From positions 1-43,743 of the forward strand of contig DUBZ01000041.1 of assembly GCA_012960035.1 (NCBI GenBank): a stretch of DNA of 43,743 bases, given 5' to 3'. Of the stretch, positions 16,923 through 24,528 are shown piece after piece. The notes beneath the pieces are model-generated. The model worked only from the letters and a program-made list of their open reading frames with translations, was not told the DNA's origin and made no database searches. The stretch's first letter is position 1; every line of letters begins with the position of its first letter. Position numbers and translations under genes: made by a program. This DNA comes from Myxococcales bacterium. GTDB taxonomy: Bacteria; Myxococcota_A; UBA9160; UBA4427.

Positions 16923-17066
16923 CTACAGGTCCGAAGCGTGAGGAGGTCCAATTTGCACTGACTGTGATTTTATCATTGGAAATTGACTTTACAACTGTAT
17001 ATCCTCAGATCCGAGCTCGAAACGGATCCACTACGAAGAGCATTGATACAAGGAACAACCCTCAGC
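16923..17066. promoter_or_regulatory. Divergent TetR/SDR promoter region
   Basis: This 144-base intergenic region is the most A/T-rich stretch locally and must serve both the TetR-SDR operon and the plus-strand SDR. It contains TTGACT (16983-16988), an imperfect palindrome at 16988-17001, and GATCCG-N9-CGGATC at 17008-17028. Assigning individual -35/-10 boxes is not secure. Confidence 0.55.
16988..17001. promoter_or_regulatory. Candidate TetR operator TTTACA-AC-TGTATA
   Basis: A 14-base imperfect palindrome: five of six arm positions are complementary (only the 16989/17000 pair fails). It resembles the TTTACAnnTGTAAA-type sites bound by many TetR proteins. It lies 66 bases before the SDR start and 66 bases before the TetR start, an ideal position for divergent control. 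The assignment is inferred. Confidence 0.4.
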
Positions 17067-17876
17067 ATGACTAAGTGCAATAAGTTGACCGACCGAGTTG
17101 CCATCGTAACCGGAGGCGGGCGGGGCGTGGGCCTCGGCGTCGCGCGTGCTTTCGCGGCGGAAGGCGGGACCGTGGTCGTCGCAAATCGCTCAGCCGAAAA
17201 GGGCGAGGCCGCCGTCTCTGCGATCGAGGCAGACTTCAAAGCGACGGGTGCTCGCGCGCTTTACATCGAGACAGACGTGTCTGATAAGGACAGTGTGCTC
17301 GCGATGGTGGAGCAGACGGTCGCTGTGTTCGGACGCGTTGACATCCTGGTCAACAACGCGACGCCCACAGGCGGAACCTCGCGGCTAGAGAATATGAGCG
17401 ACGACGCCATGCGCGAGCACATGGAGGTGAACTACTTCGCTTCGTTCTGGGCCATGCAGGCTTGCTTCCCGCACATGAAGGCAAACGACTGGGGACGCAT
17501 TATTACCATGTGCTCACTCAACGGTGTCAACGCCCACCGCTATTCGGCGATGTATAACGGCTCGAAAGAAGGTGTGCGCGCCGTGACCCGAACGGCCGCG
17601 GCCGAATGGGGCCGGTACGGCATCACTGCGAATGTGCTCTGTCCGTTTGCGGAAACTCCTTCTTGGGAAGGCTTCAAGCACTTCGCCCCCGAAGCGGCTC
17701 GCACCATCGAGCAGAGTAATCCCATCCCACACATTGGCGACTGCGAAACGGACATCGGCCCCGTCGCGGTCTTTCTGGCGAGTGAAGATTCGCGCTATGT
17801 CACCGGGAACACGATCCACGTTGATGGCGGTGGCCATATCAATGGCGTGGCGTGGCAGATGGAACTTCCGGAGTAG
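17067..17876 (+). CDS. SDR, paralogue B
   Basis: A 269-residue SDR: TGGGRGVGLGVA cofactor loop, VNNAT, Ser in MCSLNG, catalytic YNGSK, and ITANVLCPFAETPS. The tail IGDCETDIGPVAVFLASEDS matches paralogue A nearly residue for residue, followed by a longer C-terminus ending in MELPE. ATG 17067 follows AAGGA about 12 bases upstream. It is divergent from the TetR-paralogue A operon and is the first gene of a plus-strand series with sulfotransferase, a protein of unknown function and crotonase. A dehydrogenase acting on the same or a related intermediate as paralogue A is the likeliest role. Confidence 0.92.
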   Translation: MTKCNKLTDRVAIVTGGGRGVGLGVARAFAAEGGTVVVANRSAEKGEAAVSAIEADFKATGARALYIETDVSDKDSVLAMVEQTVAVFGRVDILVNNATPTGGTSRLENMSDDAMREHMEVNYFASFWAMQACFPHMKANDWGRIITMCSLNGVNAHRYSAMYNGSKEGVRAVTRTAAAEWGRYGITANVLCPFAETPSWEGFKHFAPEAARTIEQSNPIPHIGDCETDIGPVAVFLASEDSRYVTGNTIHVDGGGHINGVAWQMELPE

Positions 17877-17962
17877 CGAAGTCGAAAGGTCCAGCTCGCT
17901 CGCGTTGTCTTACACCAAGAGCAGAACCGAGAGCAGAACATCCACAGGAGAGCCCCCCCCCG

Positions 17963-19066
17963 ATGAGTTCGATGTCGCAGTTCCTTCCGCTTCCGGCGGT
18001 TCGTCGCTTGTTGAAGCAACACAAGGTCGACCCCCGCTATGCGAAGCGCGCCCGAAGTTGGGTGATCTTCAGCACGTTGATCGAACCGCTTCGCTGGATC
18101 GAAAATATCCGCTTCGGTCGACAGATTCGAAATACGCAGCTCAATGGGGACCCGGTCTTCTTGCTCGGCTTCGGTCGCAGCGGGACCACCCACCTCCACA
18201 ACTTGTTTTATCAAGACCCGCAGTTCGGCGTTGTGTCGAACTACCAGGCGAGTATGCACGCCATCGCCCTCATGGGGCGCAGCTGGTTGCCGAAGATGTT
18301 CGCGAGCAAGATGCCGTCGAAGCGGCCAATGGACAACGTCGCAATTTCTCTCGAAGGGCCGCAAGAAGAAGAGATGGCGATGATCAATGCGACGGACTGC
18401 TCACCGCTACATGTGTTGAACTTTCCGAAGGCCGCGCCGGGGCTCTATGATCGCTACGTAACCCGTCTGGGTGAGAACGAAGAAGACCTTGCCGGGTGGC
18501 AGCGCGGGTACATGGAAGTGTTGCGGAAGGCGACAATCCTTTCGGACGGCAAGCGGCTCGCGCTGAAGACTCCGCCGAACACGGGGCGGATCAGTGTGCT
18601 GCTCGACATGTTCCCCGATGCGCGCTTCGTCAATATCGTGCGCAATCCGTATCCGGTCTATCAATCGATGCGGAACATGTACCGGAAGACGATGCCTGGG
18701 GCGGTATTGCAGGAGATCGACTGGGACGCCATCGATACGTGGATCGTGCACGCCTACCAAGTGCAAATGAAAAACTATCTCTTGCAGCGCTCAATGATCC
18801 CGCCCGGAAACTTGATCGAAATTCGTTACGAAGATCTCGACGCGCGCCCCATGTCGAAACTCGAGGACATTTATAAGGCGCTCGATCTCGGTGATTTCGA
18901 ACGTATGCGAAGTACTTTTGAGGGGTACCTCGAAAGTCTCGGGACCTACGAGAAGAACAAATTCGAGTTCCCCGAAGACGTGGTGAGCACGGTAAACGAC
19001 AACTGGGACTTTGCGTTCGAGGCCTTCGGCTATGAGCGACTGAGCCCTGGCCAATCCCCCGATTGA
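17963..19066 (+). CDS. Sulfotransferase (PAPS-dependent, Sulfotransfer_3-like)
   Basis: A 367-residue cytosolic enzyme expected to transfer sulfate from PAPS to a hydroxyl or amine. The 5'-phosphosulfate loop is LLGFGRSGTTHLHNLF (about residues 67-82). The 3'-phosphate site is RFVNIVRNPYPVYQSMRNMY. A LIEIRYEDL segment is typical of the family. The start is ATG 17963, or the in-frame ATG 17972; AGGAG lies at about 17946-17950, followed by a C9 tract. It follows SDR paralogue B after 86 bases and probably shares its transcript. A sulfatase is encoded at 25863-27503, so a sulfate group may be added and removed in the same physiology. The acceptor is unknown. Confidence 0.9.
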   Translation: MSSMSQFLPLPAVRRLLKQHKVDPRYAKRARSWVIFSTLIEPLRWIENIRFGRQIRNTQLNGDPVFLLGFGRSGTTHLHNLFYQDPQFGVVSNYQASMHAIALMGRSWLPKMFASKMPSKRPMDNVAISLEGPQEEEMAMINATDCSPLHVLNFPKAAPGLYDRYVTRLGENEEDLAGWQRGYMEVLRKATILSDGKRLALKTPPNTGRISVLLDMFPDARFVNIVRNPYPVYQSMRNMYRKTMPGAVLQEIDWDAIDTWIVHAYQVQMKNYLLQRSMIPPGNLIEIRYEDLDARPMSKLEDIYKALDLGDFERMRSTFEGYLESLGTYEKNKFEFPEDVVSTVNDNWDFAFEAFGYERLSPGQSPD

Positions 19067-19097
19067 TCGCACGGGGATGCAGGTCCTGCGGTCAACT

Positions 19098-19152
19098 CCA
19101 AAGCAACACCCACGCCCGTACCGCACCCACACCAACACCCACACCGACACCA
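19098..19152 (+). repeat. C/A-rich low-complexity tract before the 500-residue gene
   Basis: An irregular series of ACC/CACC units (CACCCACACCAACACCC and so on) lies just upstream of the ribosome site GGAG at 19171-19174. Its composition resembles the in-gene tract at 25965-26027. It is probably a short 5' leader region of low structure; its role is unknown. Confidence 0.5.
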
Positions 19153-19178
19153 AAGGCAATCGACCTTACGGAGACAAC

Positions 19179-20681
19179 ATGAGCAACCACGAACTTTTCG
19201 AACAGACGCTTCGTAAAATGATCGCCGGCGAATTGCCGGTGAAATGGGACTTCAACGAATTTGTCGGTCACGCCGACGTGGTGCGACAACTTCTCGAAGT
19301 GGCGCCCGACGAAATTCGTGACGACCTCGCGTTTCTTCACACACTCATGGCCGATGCGCGGGACACGACGGGGTCTGCGGTGCTGGGGATCTTTCCGCGT
19401 CTCACCAACCCCGAACTCGCGGGTGTCGAAGGCCGTATCTCGGACTACATCGCAGAGCATTGCGGCATTCGCTACGGCGACCCCGAATACGTTGTCGGCC
19501 GCACGATCGGCGAATCGCGCTGCCCCGCGTGGCCGGGTGTCGGGACACCGATGACGAACAATCGCTTTCCGTATTTAATCGATACGTCGGCTTCGAACTA
19601 TTTCAGTAATCGCTTTTGGCAGGGCGACGGCTGTCCGCCCGGTTTCATTTCCGTGCCCGAAGGCGGAAAGGTCGTGTTCAAGGGTGAATACCCGCATGCA
19701 CGCTACTTCGCGTTCCATCCATCTGACTTCGACACCAATAACCTCGACACGATTGTCGACGTGGACCTCGACCCCGACGAGGGGAGCGTGAACCCGTATC
19801 GCGAAGCGCAGCCTGAAGGCGTGGGACGACGCTTTACCGCGCAGTTGGTGTTTACGGAAAAGCCCACCAACCCGGAGCCCAACACGACGTACGCCGGCGT
19901 GAAAGTAAATGGCGGTCGCAATCCTGCGGTGTTCTGCATCTACCGAACGACAGGCTCGGACTTCGGAACGATGCCGCCCAACATTGGTGGCGTTTGGGTG
20001 CCGTCCGTCACGGTGTACGACGCCGATGGCAACGAGACGACGCACTTCGACGAAATGGATCCGCATCCCGAAGGTTCCGAGCCGCCGCACGAAACGACGC
20101 GTTTTGCTCCGCTTCCGATTCCGGATCATCGTGGTCTTTGCTGGCCTGAGAAGTACAGCACGAAGTCCAATTGGGGGCTGCCATACGACATCTTGGCCAG
20201 TGCCGACATCCTCTATCTCGTGACGCCCTATACCGATCGCCTCGGAAAGGTTCATGTGACGCGGGGTAAAAAATTCAAAGCGCCGAATACTCCGGAAGAA
20301 CCAGCCTATACCCCGGGCAACGACATTCGCGGCTTCACCGTGACGACCTACAACTTTTGGGCGGGCATTTGCGAAGACGCGGTTGTCGACCGCGATGTTC
20401 CAGTCGACGCAGACGGGTTCTACACGATCGTGGTCTCGTCGAAGGAAGATCGGCCGAGCAACGCGACCGCCGAAAACGGGGTCACCTGGCTCGACTGGGG
20501 GACCTATCTCGACGGACAGCTCACCTTCCGCATGTTGCTGTCCCGCGAAGACAACCTGCGCAAGCTCAAGACGGCGATTGATACAGGGGAAGTGGCGCCC
20601 GACATTGCGCCCTATGTTCCCCAGTCTCGCCACTGCGACAAAGAAGCGTTCGAAGAAAAGGGTTGGAAGGCAGCCTTTTAA
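19179..20681 (+). CDS. Conserved protein of unknown function, about 500 residues
   Basis: A soluble protein of 500 residues with no signal peptide and no membrane segment. Residues 1-90 look helical; the rest is rich in short hydrophobic strands, with GEYPHARYFAFHPSDFDT, GSVNPYRE, CIYRTTGSDFG and a late FTVTTYNFW followed by WLDWGTYLDGQLTFRMLL. The 'xPHARYFxF ... GSxNPYRE' pattern recalls DUF1214/DUF1254-type proteins found beside lipid and steroid catabolism genes, but I do not firmly recognise a family. ATG 19179 is preceded by GGAG 7 bases upstream. It sits between sulfotransferase and crotonase genes, so a role in the same pathway is likely. Confidence 0.85.
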   Translation: MSNHELFEQTLRKMIAGELPVKWDFNEFVGHADVVRQLLEVAPDEIRDDLAFLHTLMADARDTTGSAVLGIFPRLTNPELAGVEGRISDYIAEHCGIRYGDPEYVVGRTIGESRCPAWPGVGTPMTNNRFPYLIDTSASNYFSNRFWQGDGCPPGFISVPEGGKVVFKGEYPHARYFAFHPSDFDTNNLDTIVDVDLDPDEGSVNPYREAQPEGVGRRFTAQLVFTEKPTNPEPNTTYAGVKVNGGRNPAVFCIYRTTGSDFGTMPPNIGGVWVPSVTVYDADGNETTHFDEMDPHPEGSEPPHETTRFAPLPIPDHRGLCWPEKYSTKSNWGLPYDILASADILYLVTPYTDRLGKVHVTRGKKFKAPNTPEEPAYTPGNDIRGFTVTTYNFWAGICEDAVVDRDVPVDADGFYTIVVSSKEDRPSNATAENGVTWLDWGTYLDGQLTFRMLLSREDNLRKLKTAIDTGEVAPDIAPYVPQSRHCDKEAFEEKGWKAAF

Positions 20682-20726
20682 CGATGGCGCGATGACAGCC
20701 GCAGTCGTGCAAACAGGAGTTGAGGG

Positions 20727-21518
20727 ATGACCGAGTCAGTGGTGTTGATCGAACGCGACGGACCGGTGGCGACGGTAACGTTGAATCGCCCCGATCAAAT
20801 GAACGCGTTGAGTGCCGCGTTGCGTTTGGCGATCGGCGAGGCGTTCTATGCGTTGCAGGACGACGCTGAAATTCGCGCGGTGGTGTTGACCGGGGCAGGG
20901 CGCGCTTTCTGCGCGGGGATGGATCTCGCTGAACTTTCCCAGGGGACCGACGAAACCACCGGGCACGACATGAGTGTGCTGGGCCAGGAAGAGATGGCCG
21001 GCGGCATTGCGGCCTTTGAAGGGCCGGTGATTGCAGCAGTGAATGGACACGCGGTGACCGGAGGTTTCGAACTCGCGTTGGCGTGTGACATGATTCTCGC
21101 GTCGGAGAAGGCCAAGTTCGCCGACACCCATGCGCGGGTTGGAATCTTGCCGGGTTGGGGGTTGAGTCAGAAGCTCCCGCGATTGATTGGCGTCGGGCGT
21201 GCCAAGGAAATCAGCTTCTCGGGTAACACTGTGACGGCGGACCTCGCCTGTGAGTGGGGTTTGGTCAATCGCGTCGTTGCGCCCGCCGAACTCGTCGCGA
21301 CGGCCCAGGCACTCGCCCAGGACATGGCGTCATGCGTGCCTCATGTGCTCACGGGCTACAAAAAACTCATCGACACGGGGCTTGGAATGTTGCTCCCCGA
21401 AGCGCTCGAATACGAACGCAAGGCGGGCATCGAGTCTTCAAAAGAAGTCTCGACGACGGAGATTTCCAAGCGTCGCGAAGGCGTTCAGTCGCGCGGACGC
21501 GAGCAAAGCGACTCATAG
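20727..21518 (+). CDS. Enoyl-CoA hydratase/isomerase (crotonase) family
   Basis: A 263-residue crotonase-fold protein acting on acyl-CoA thioesters. Oxyanion-hole segments RAFCAGMDL and NGHAVTGGFELALACD are present, the latter with the first catalytic Glu. The second catalytic Glu of true hydratases (normally in a PE motif) is replaced: the loop reads FADTHARVGILPGWGL. This suggests an isomerase, hydrolase or an altered reaction, as in many crotonase paralogues. ATG 20727 is preceded by AGGAG 8 bases upstream. It follows the 500-residue gene after 45 bases in the same direction. The C-terminus is a basic, Ser-rich tail. Confidence 0.92.
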   Translation: MTESVVLIERDGPVATVTLNRPDQMNALSAALRLAIGEAFYALQDDAEIRAVVLTGAGRAFCAGMDLAELSQGTDETTGHDMSVLGQEEMAGGIAAFEGPVIAAVNGHAVTGGFELALACDMILASEKAKFADTHARVGILPGWGLSQKLPRLIGVGRAKEISFSGNTVTADLACEWGLVNRVVAPAELVATAQALAQDMASCVPHVLTGYKKLIDTGLGMLLPEALEYERKAGIESSKEVSTTEISKRREGVQSRGREQSDS

Positions 21519-21529
21519 CGAGCTGCCCG

Positions 21530-22309
21530 CTACGGCATGTAGGCCTGCCCGCCGTCGACCGCGATGCTCTGACCGCTGACATACGACGCAGCGTTGGAAC
21601 ACAAAAATGCGACGACCTCGCCGATGTCGTCTTCACAGTCACCCACTCGGCCGGCCGGAATGGTCTTGATGAATGCGGCCGCTTCTTCGGGCTTGTTCTC
21701 GATCCACCATTCGAGGCCGGGTGATTTTGCGTGGGGCAAGATGACGTTTGCGCGAATGTTGTCCGGGCCCCATTCCGAAGCTGCGCCACGAGTGAACGCG
21801 CGCGTCGCTTCCTTGATGGCGGCGTACGCGCTGTAGTTGGTCGCATCCCATCGCCTTGCCGCGGTGCTTGCGAGGTTGATGATCGCTCCGTCTCCCTTGA
21901 GGTACGGATACGCGATTTTCATCAAACGGAACGTCGCGAGAGGGCCAGACGTCCATCCATCGTCGAGGGCTTCTTCGGTGACGGCATTCAGCGCTCCGAG
22001 GGGAACCTGCTGGGCGTTGTTAACCACGATCTGCAATCCGCCGAACTCGGCGACGGTCGCGTCGACGCATCGTTGCAGGTCTGCGAGAACTTTGACGTCG
22101 CCTTCCAACGGAAGCGCGACGCCGCCGCGTTCTTGAATCAGCTTCGCGGTCTGTTCGACCTTTGCGACGGTTCGGCCCATGACGGCAACCTTGGCGCCGT
22201 GCTTTGCGAGAGAAAACGCGATGCCCTGGCCAACGCCTTGCCCGGCGCCGGTAACGATCGCGGACTTGCCCGCGAGAGTTTGCGCTGCTTCTTGGGTGGA
22301 ATTTGACAT
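21530..22309 (-). CDS. SDR, paralogue C
   Basis: A 259-residue SDR: TGAGQGVGQGIAF cofactor loop, VNNAQ, Ser in NLASTA, YAAIK as YxxxK, and NVILPHAKSPG. The tail VGDCEDDIGEVVAFL and VSGQSIAVDGG matches the diagnostic C-terminus of paralogues A and B with more divergence. The start at ATG 22309 is preceded by AAAGGGAAA. It is convergent with the crotonase gene (11-base gap) and divergent from the DUF3604 gene across 228 bases that hold the palindrome at 22375-22388. Expected to be an NAD(P)-dependent dehydrogenase; the substrate is unknown. Confidence 0.92.
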   Translation of the reverse strand: MSNSTQEAAQTLAGKSAIVTGAGQGVGQGIAFSLAKHGAKVAVMGRTVAKVEQTAKLIQERGGVALPLEGDVKVLADLQRCVDATVAEFGGLQIVVNNAQQVPLGALNAVTEEALDDGWTSGPLATFRLMKIAYPYLKGDGAIINLASTAARRWDATNYSAYAAIKEATRAFTRGAASEWGPDNIRANVILPHAKSPGLEWWIENKPEEAAAFIKTIPAGRVGDCEDDIGEVVAFLCSNAASYVSGQSIAVDGGQAYMP

Positions 22310-22374
22310 GTTGTCTTTCCCTTTCAGTGTTCGGGGCTGTATCTCAATGGCTCGGGGTAGATTGTGCCGGCGAA

Positions 22375-22388
22375 GGCTAGCGCTAGCC
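22375..22388. promoter_or_regulatory. Perfect 14-bp palindrome GGCTAGCGCTAGCC
   Basis: An exact palindrome at the centre of a divergent intergenic region, 66 bases from the SDR start and 150 bases from the DUF3604 start. It is a strong candidate for a dimeric repressor site controlling one or both genes. The regulator is not known. Confidence 0.5.
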
Positions 22389-22537
22389 GAGTGACCCGAC
22401 AGGTCAGTTCCGCATACGCGAGTGTCGTCAGTTCAGTGCGAGGTGTCGTGATGGGCTGTGATAAATTTTGCCTGCATCGGCACGTCCATTCAAAGTACGC
22501 ATCATGATTTTTCTGAGCTGGCAGGAGGCGAAGTCCA

Positions 22538-24439
22538 TTGAGTCGAGAAAACGCGCGGGTCGGTCATCTGCGACCCTGTCTAAGTCGTGCCACCGTCATG
22601 TTGTTCGTTTTACTTTGCGCGCAGTCTGGGGTTGCGGGCGAAACCTCCTACTCCCCCTACGCGGGCGAAGAGATTCCACGCCAACTTCTCTGGGGTGACA
22701 CCCACGTGCATTCCAGTTGGTCTGTCGACGCCGGCAACTCGGGCAATACCCAGGTGACACCCGACGACGCATTTCGTTTCGCGCGCGGTGAAGAGGTTGA
22801 GGCACACAACGGAATGAAGGTGCGGCTGCGACGCCCGCTCGATTTCTTTTTGCTGAGCGATCATGCGGAATACATGGGCGTGATGCCCCGGCTCGATCAA
22901 GGTGACAAACTCGCGCGGTCGACCGAGGCGGGCGAGCGCTGGTACGAGTTTCGCAAGAACAAGCAGTACCGCGAGATTTTCAAAGAGTTTGTGTTTTCGA
23001 TGCTCGACAACAAAGATGTCATCGACAACAAGCCGCTTCAGGCTTCGGTCTGGCAAGACGTGATCGCGAACGCGGAGCGCTACAACGACCCGGGCGTGTT
23101 TACTGCGTTCATCGGTTTCGAGTGGACCGCGATTCCAAACGGAAACAATCGTCACCGAAACGTCATCTTTGCCGACGGTGCGGAGCGTACCGCGCAAGTT
23201 GTTCCGTACAGCTCGTTCGACAGCCTCGATCCGGAAGACTTGTGGCAGTACCTCTCCGACTACGAAGAGAAGACCGGCGGGCGCGTGATGGCGATCCCGC
23301 ACAATTCTAACTCGAGCGGGGGGCAGATGTTCGCCGTGGAAACAGTCTCGGGAGAACCAATCGACCGGGACTATGCGGAACGGCGCATGCGTTTCGAACG
23401 ACTCCTCGAAGTCACCCAGTACAAAGGCGACAGCGAAACACATCCGTTTCTCTCACCCGACGATGAATTTGCGGACTACGAAACATGGGTCGATACGAAC
23501 CTCGGCGGGCAACCCAATAAACCTTCGATGCTCGCCCATTCGTACGCGCGCTCCGCGCTCGGCCTGGGCATCGACTTCGAAGCGTCTATTGGCATCAACC
23601 CCTTCAAATTCGGAATGATCGGCAGCACCGACTCGCACACGGGTTTCGCGGCTGGGGCCGAAGACAACTTTTGGGGAAAGTTCTCGTCGAGCGAAGCCAG
23701 CGCAGATCGCTGGAAGAAACCCTTCTTCCCAAGCCTTGGGCCAGATCGTCCCCCGCTCCCCATCCAAGTTTACGAATGGCAAATGGCCGCAAGCGGCTAC
23801 GCCGCAGTTTGGGCCCACGAAAATACGCGTACGTCGATCTTTGAAGCGATGTCTCGCAAGGAGACGTACGCGACAACGGGGCCGCGCATCGTGGTCCGGG
23901 TTTTCGCCGGCTGGGACTTTGAGCCGGGGGACGAACACACCCCTGACCTTGCGATCAAGGGCTATGCCGACGGCGTGCCGATGGGCGGCGATCTGACCGG
24001 GGCTGCGAAAGGGCAGAGTCCGAGATTGTTGATCGCCGCGTTGAAAGATCCAGAAGGCGCGAATCTCGACCGGGTGCAGGTCATCAAAGGCGTGCGGGAC
24101 GCGAAGGGCGATCTGACGGAGCAGGTCTACGACGTGGCCGTGTCAGGCGGTCGCAAAATCGGGGCCGATGGACGCGTGAGAGAGGTCGTTGGGTCTACCG
24201 TAGACATCGCCGACGCAAGCTATGTGAATTCGATCGGTGCCACTTCGTTGAGCGTGGTGTGGCAGGACCCCGACTTCGACCGCAAAGAACATGCGTTCTA
24301 CTACGTACGCGTGATCGAGATCCCGAAGCCGCGATGGACCGCGTACGACGCGAAGTACTTCGAAACCAAAATGGGTGACGAGGTCAAGATGGTGACCCAG
24401 GATCGCGCCTACACGTCACCCATCTGGTATACCCCTTGA
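22538..24439 (+). CDS. Exported DUF3604 protein (PHP-like metal-binding fold)
   Basis: A 633-residue protein with an N-terminal signal peptide (hydrophobic core VMLFVLLCAQSGVA, about residues 20-33). It then carries DUF3604 motifs that resemble PHP-phosphoesterase metal sites: GDTHVHSSWSVDAG, LSDHAEYMGV, IPHNSNSSGGQMF and GSTDSHTGFA. The start is read as TTG 22538, since CAGGAGG stands 10 bases before it; ATG 22598 would give too short a signal. The function of the family is unknown; a hydrolase acting on an exported substrate is plausible. It is followed by citrate synthase and sulfatase genes in the same direction, and DUF3604 genes commonly accompany sulfatases. Confidence 0.88.
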   Translation: MSRENARVGHLRPCLSRATVMLFVLLCAQSGVAGETSYSPYAGEEIPRQLLWGDTHVHSSWSVDAGNSGNTQVTPDDAFRFARGEEVEAHNGMKVRLRRPLDFFLLSDHAEYMGVMPRLDQGDKLARSTEAGERWYEFRKNKQYREIFKEFVFSMLDNKDVIDNKPLQASVWQDVIANAERYNDPGVFTAFIGFEWTAIPNGNNRHRNVIFADGAERTAQVVPYSSFDSLDPEDLWQYLSDYEEKTGGRVMAIPHNSNSSGGQMFAVETVSGEPIDRDYAERRMRFERLLEVTQYKGDSETHPFLSPDDEFADYETWVDTNLGGQPNKPSMLAHSYARSALGLGIDFEASIGINPFKFGMIGSTDSHTGFAAGAEDNFWGKFSSSEASADRWKKPFFPSLGPDRPPLPIQVYEWQMAASGYAAVWAHENTRTSIFEAMSRKETYATTGPRIVVRVFAGWDFEPGDEHTPDLAIKGYADGVPMGGDLTGAAKGQSPRLLIAALKDPEGANLDRVQVIKGVRDAKGDLTEQVYDVAVSGGRKIGADGRVREVVGSTVDIADASYVNSIGATSLSVVWQDPDFDRKEHAFYYVRVIEIPKPRWTAYDAKYFETKMGDEVKMVTQDRAYTSPIWYTP

Positions 24440-24528
24440 CCCAGAGCACCGTCGCAATGTGCTCGTAGGGCACAGGCATGCGGCGCAACGTTCATGCCGA
24501 ACAACGGCCTCCCGAGGAGTTCCTGAAC

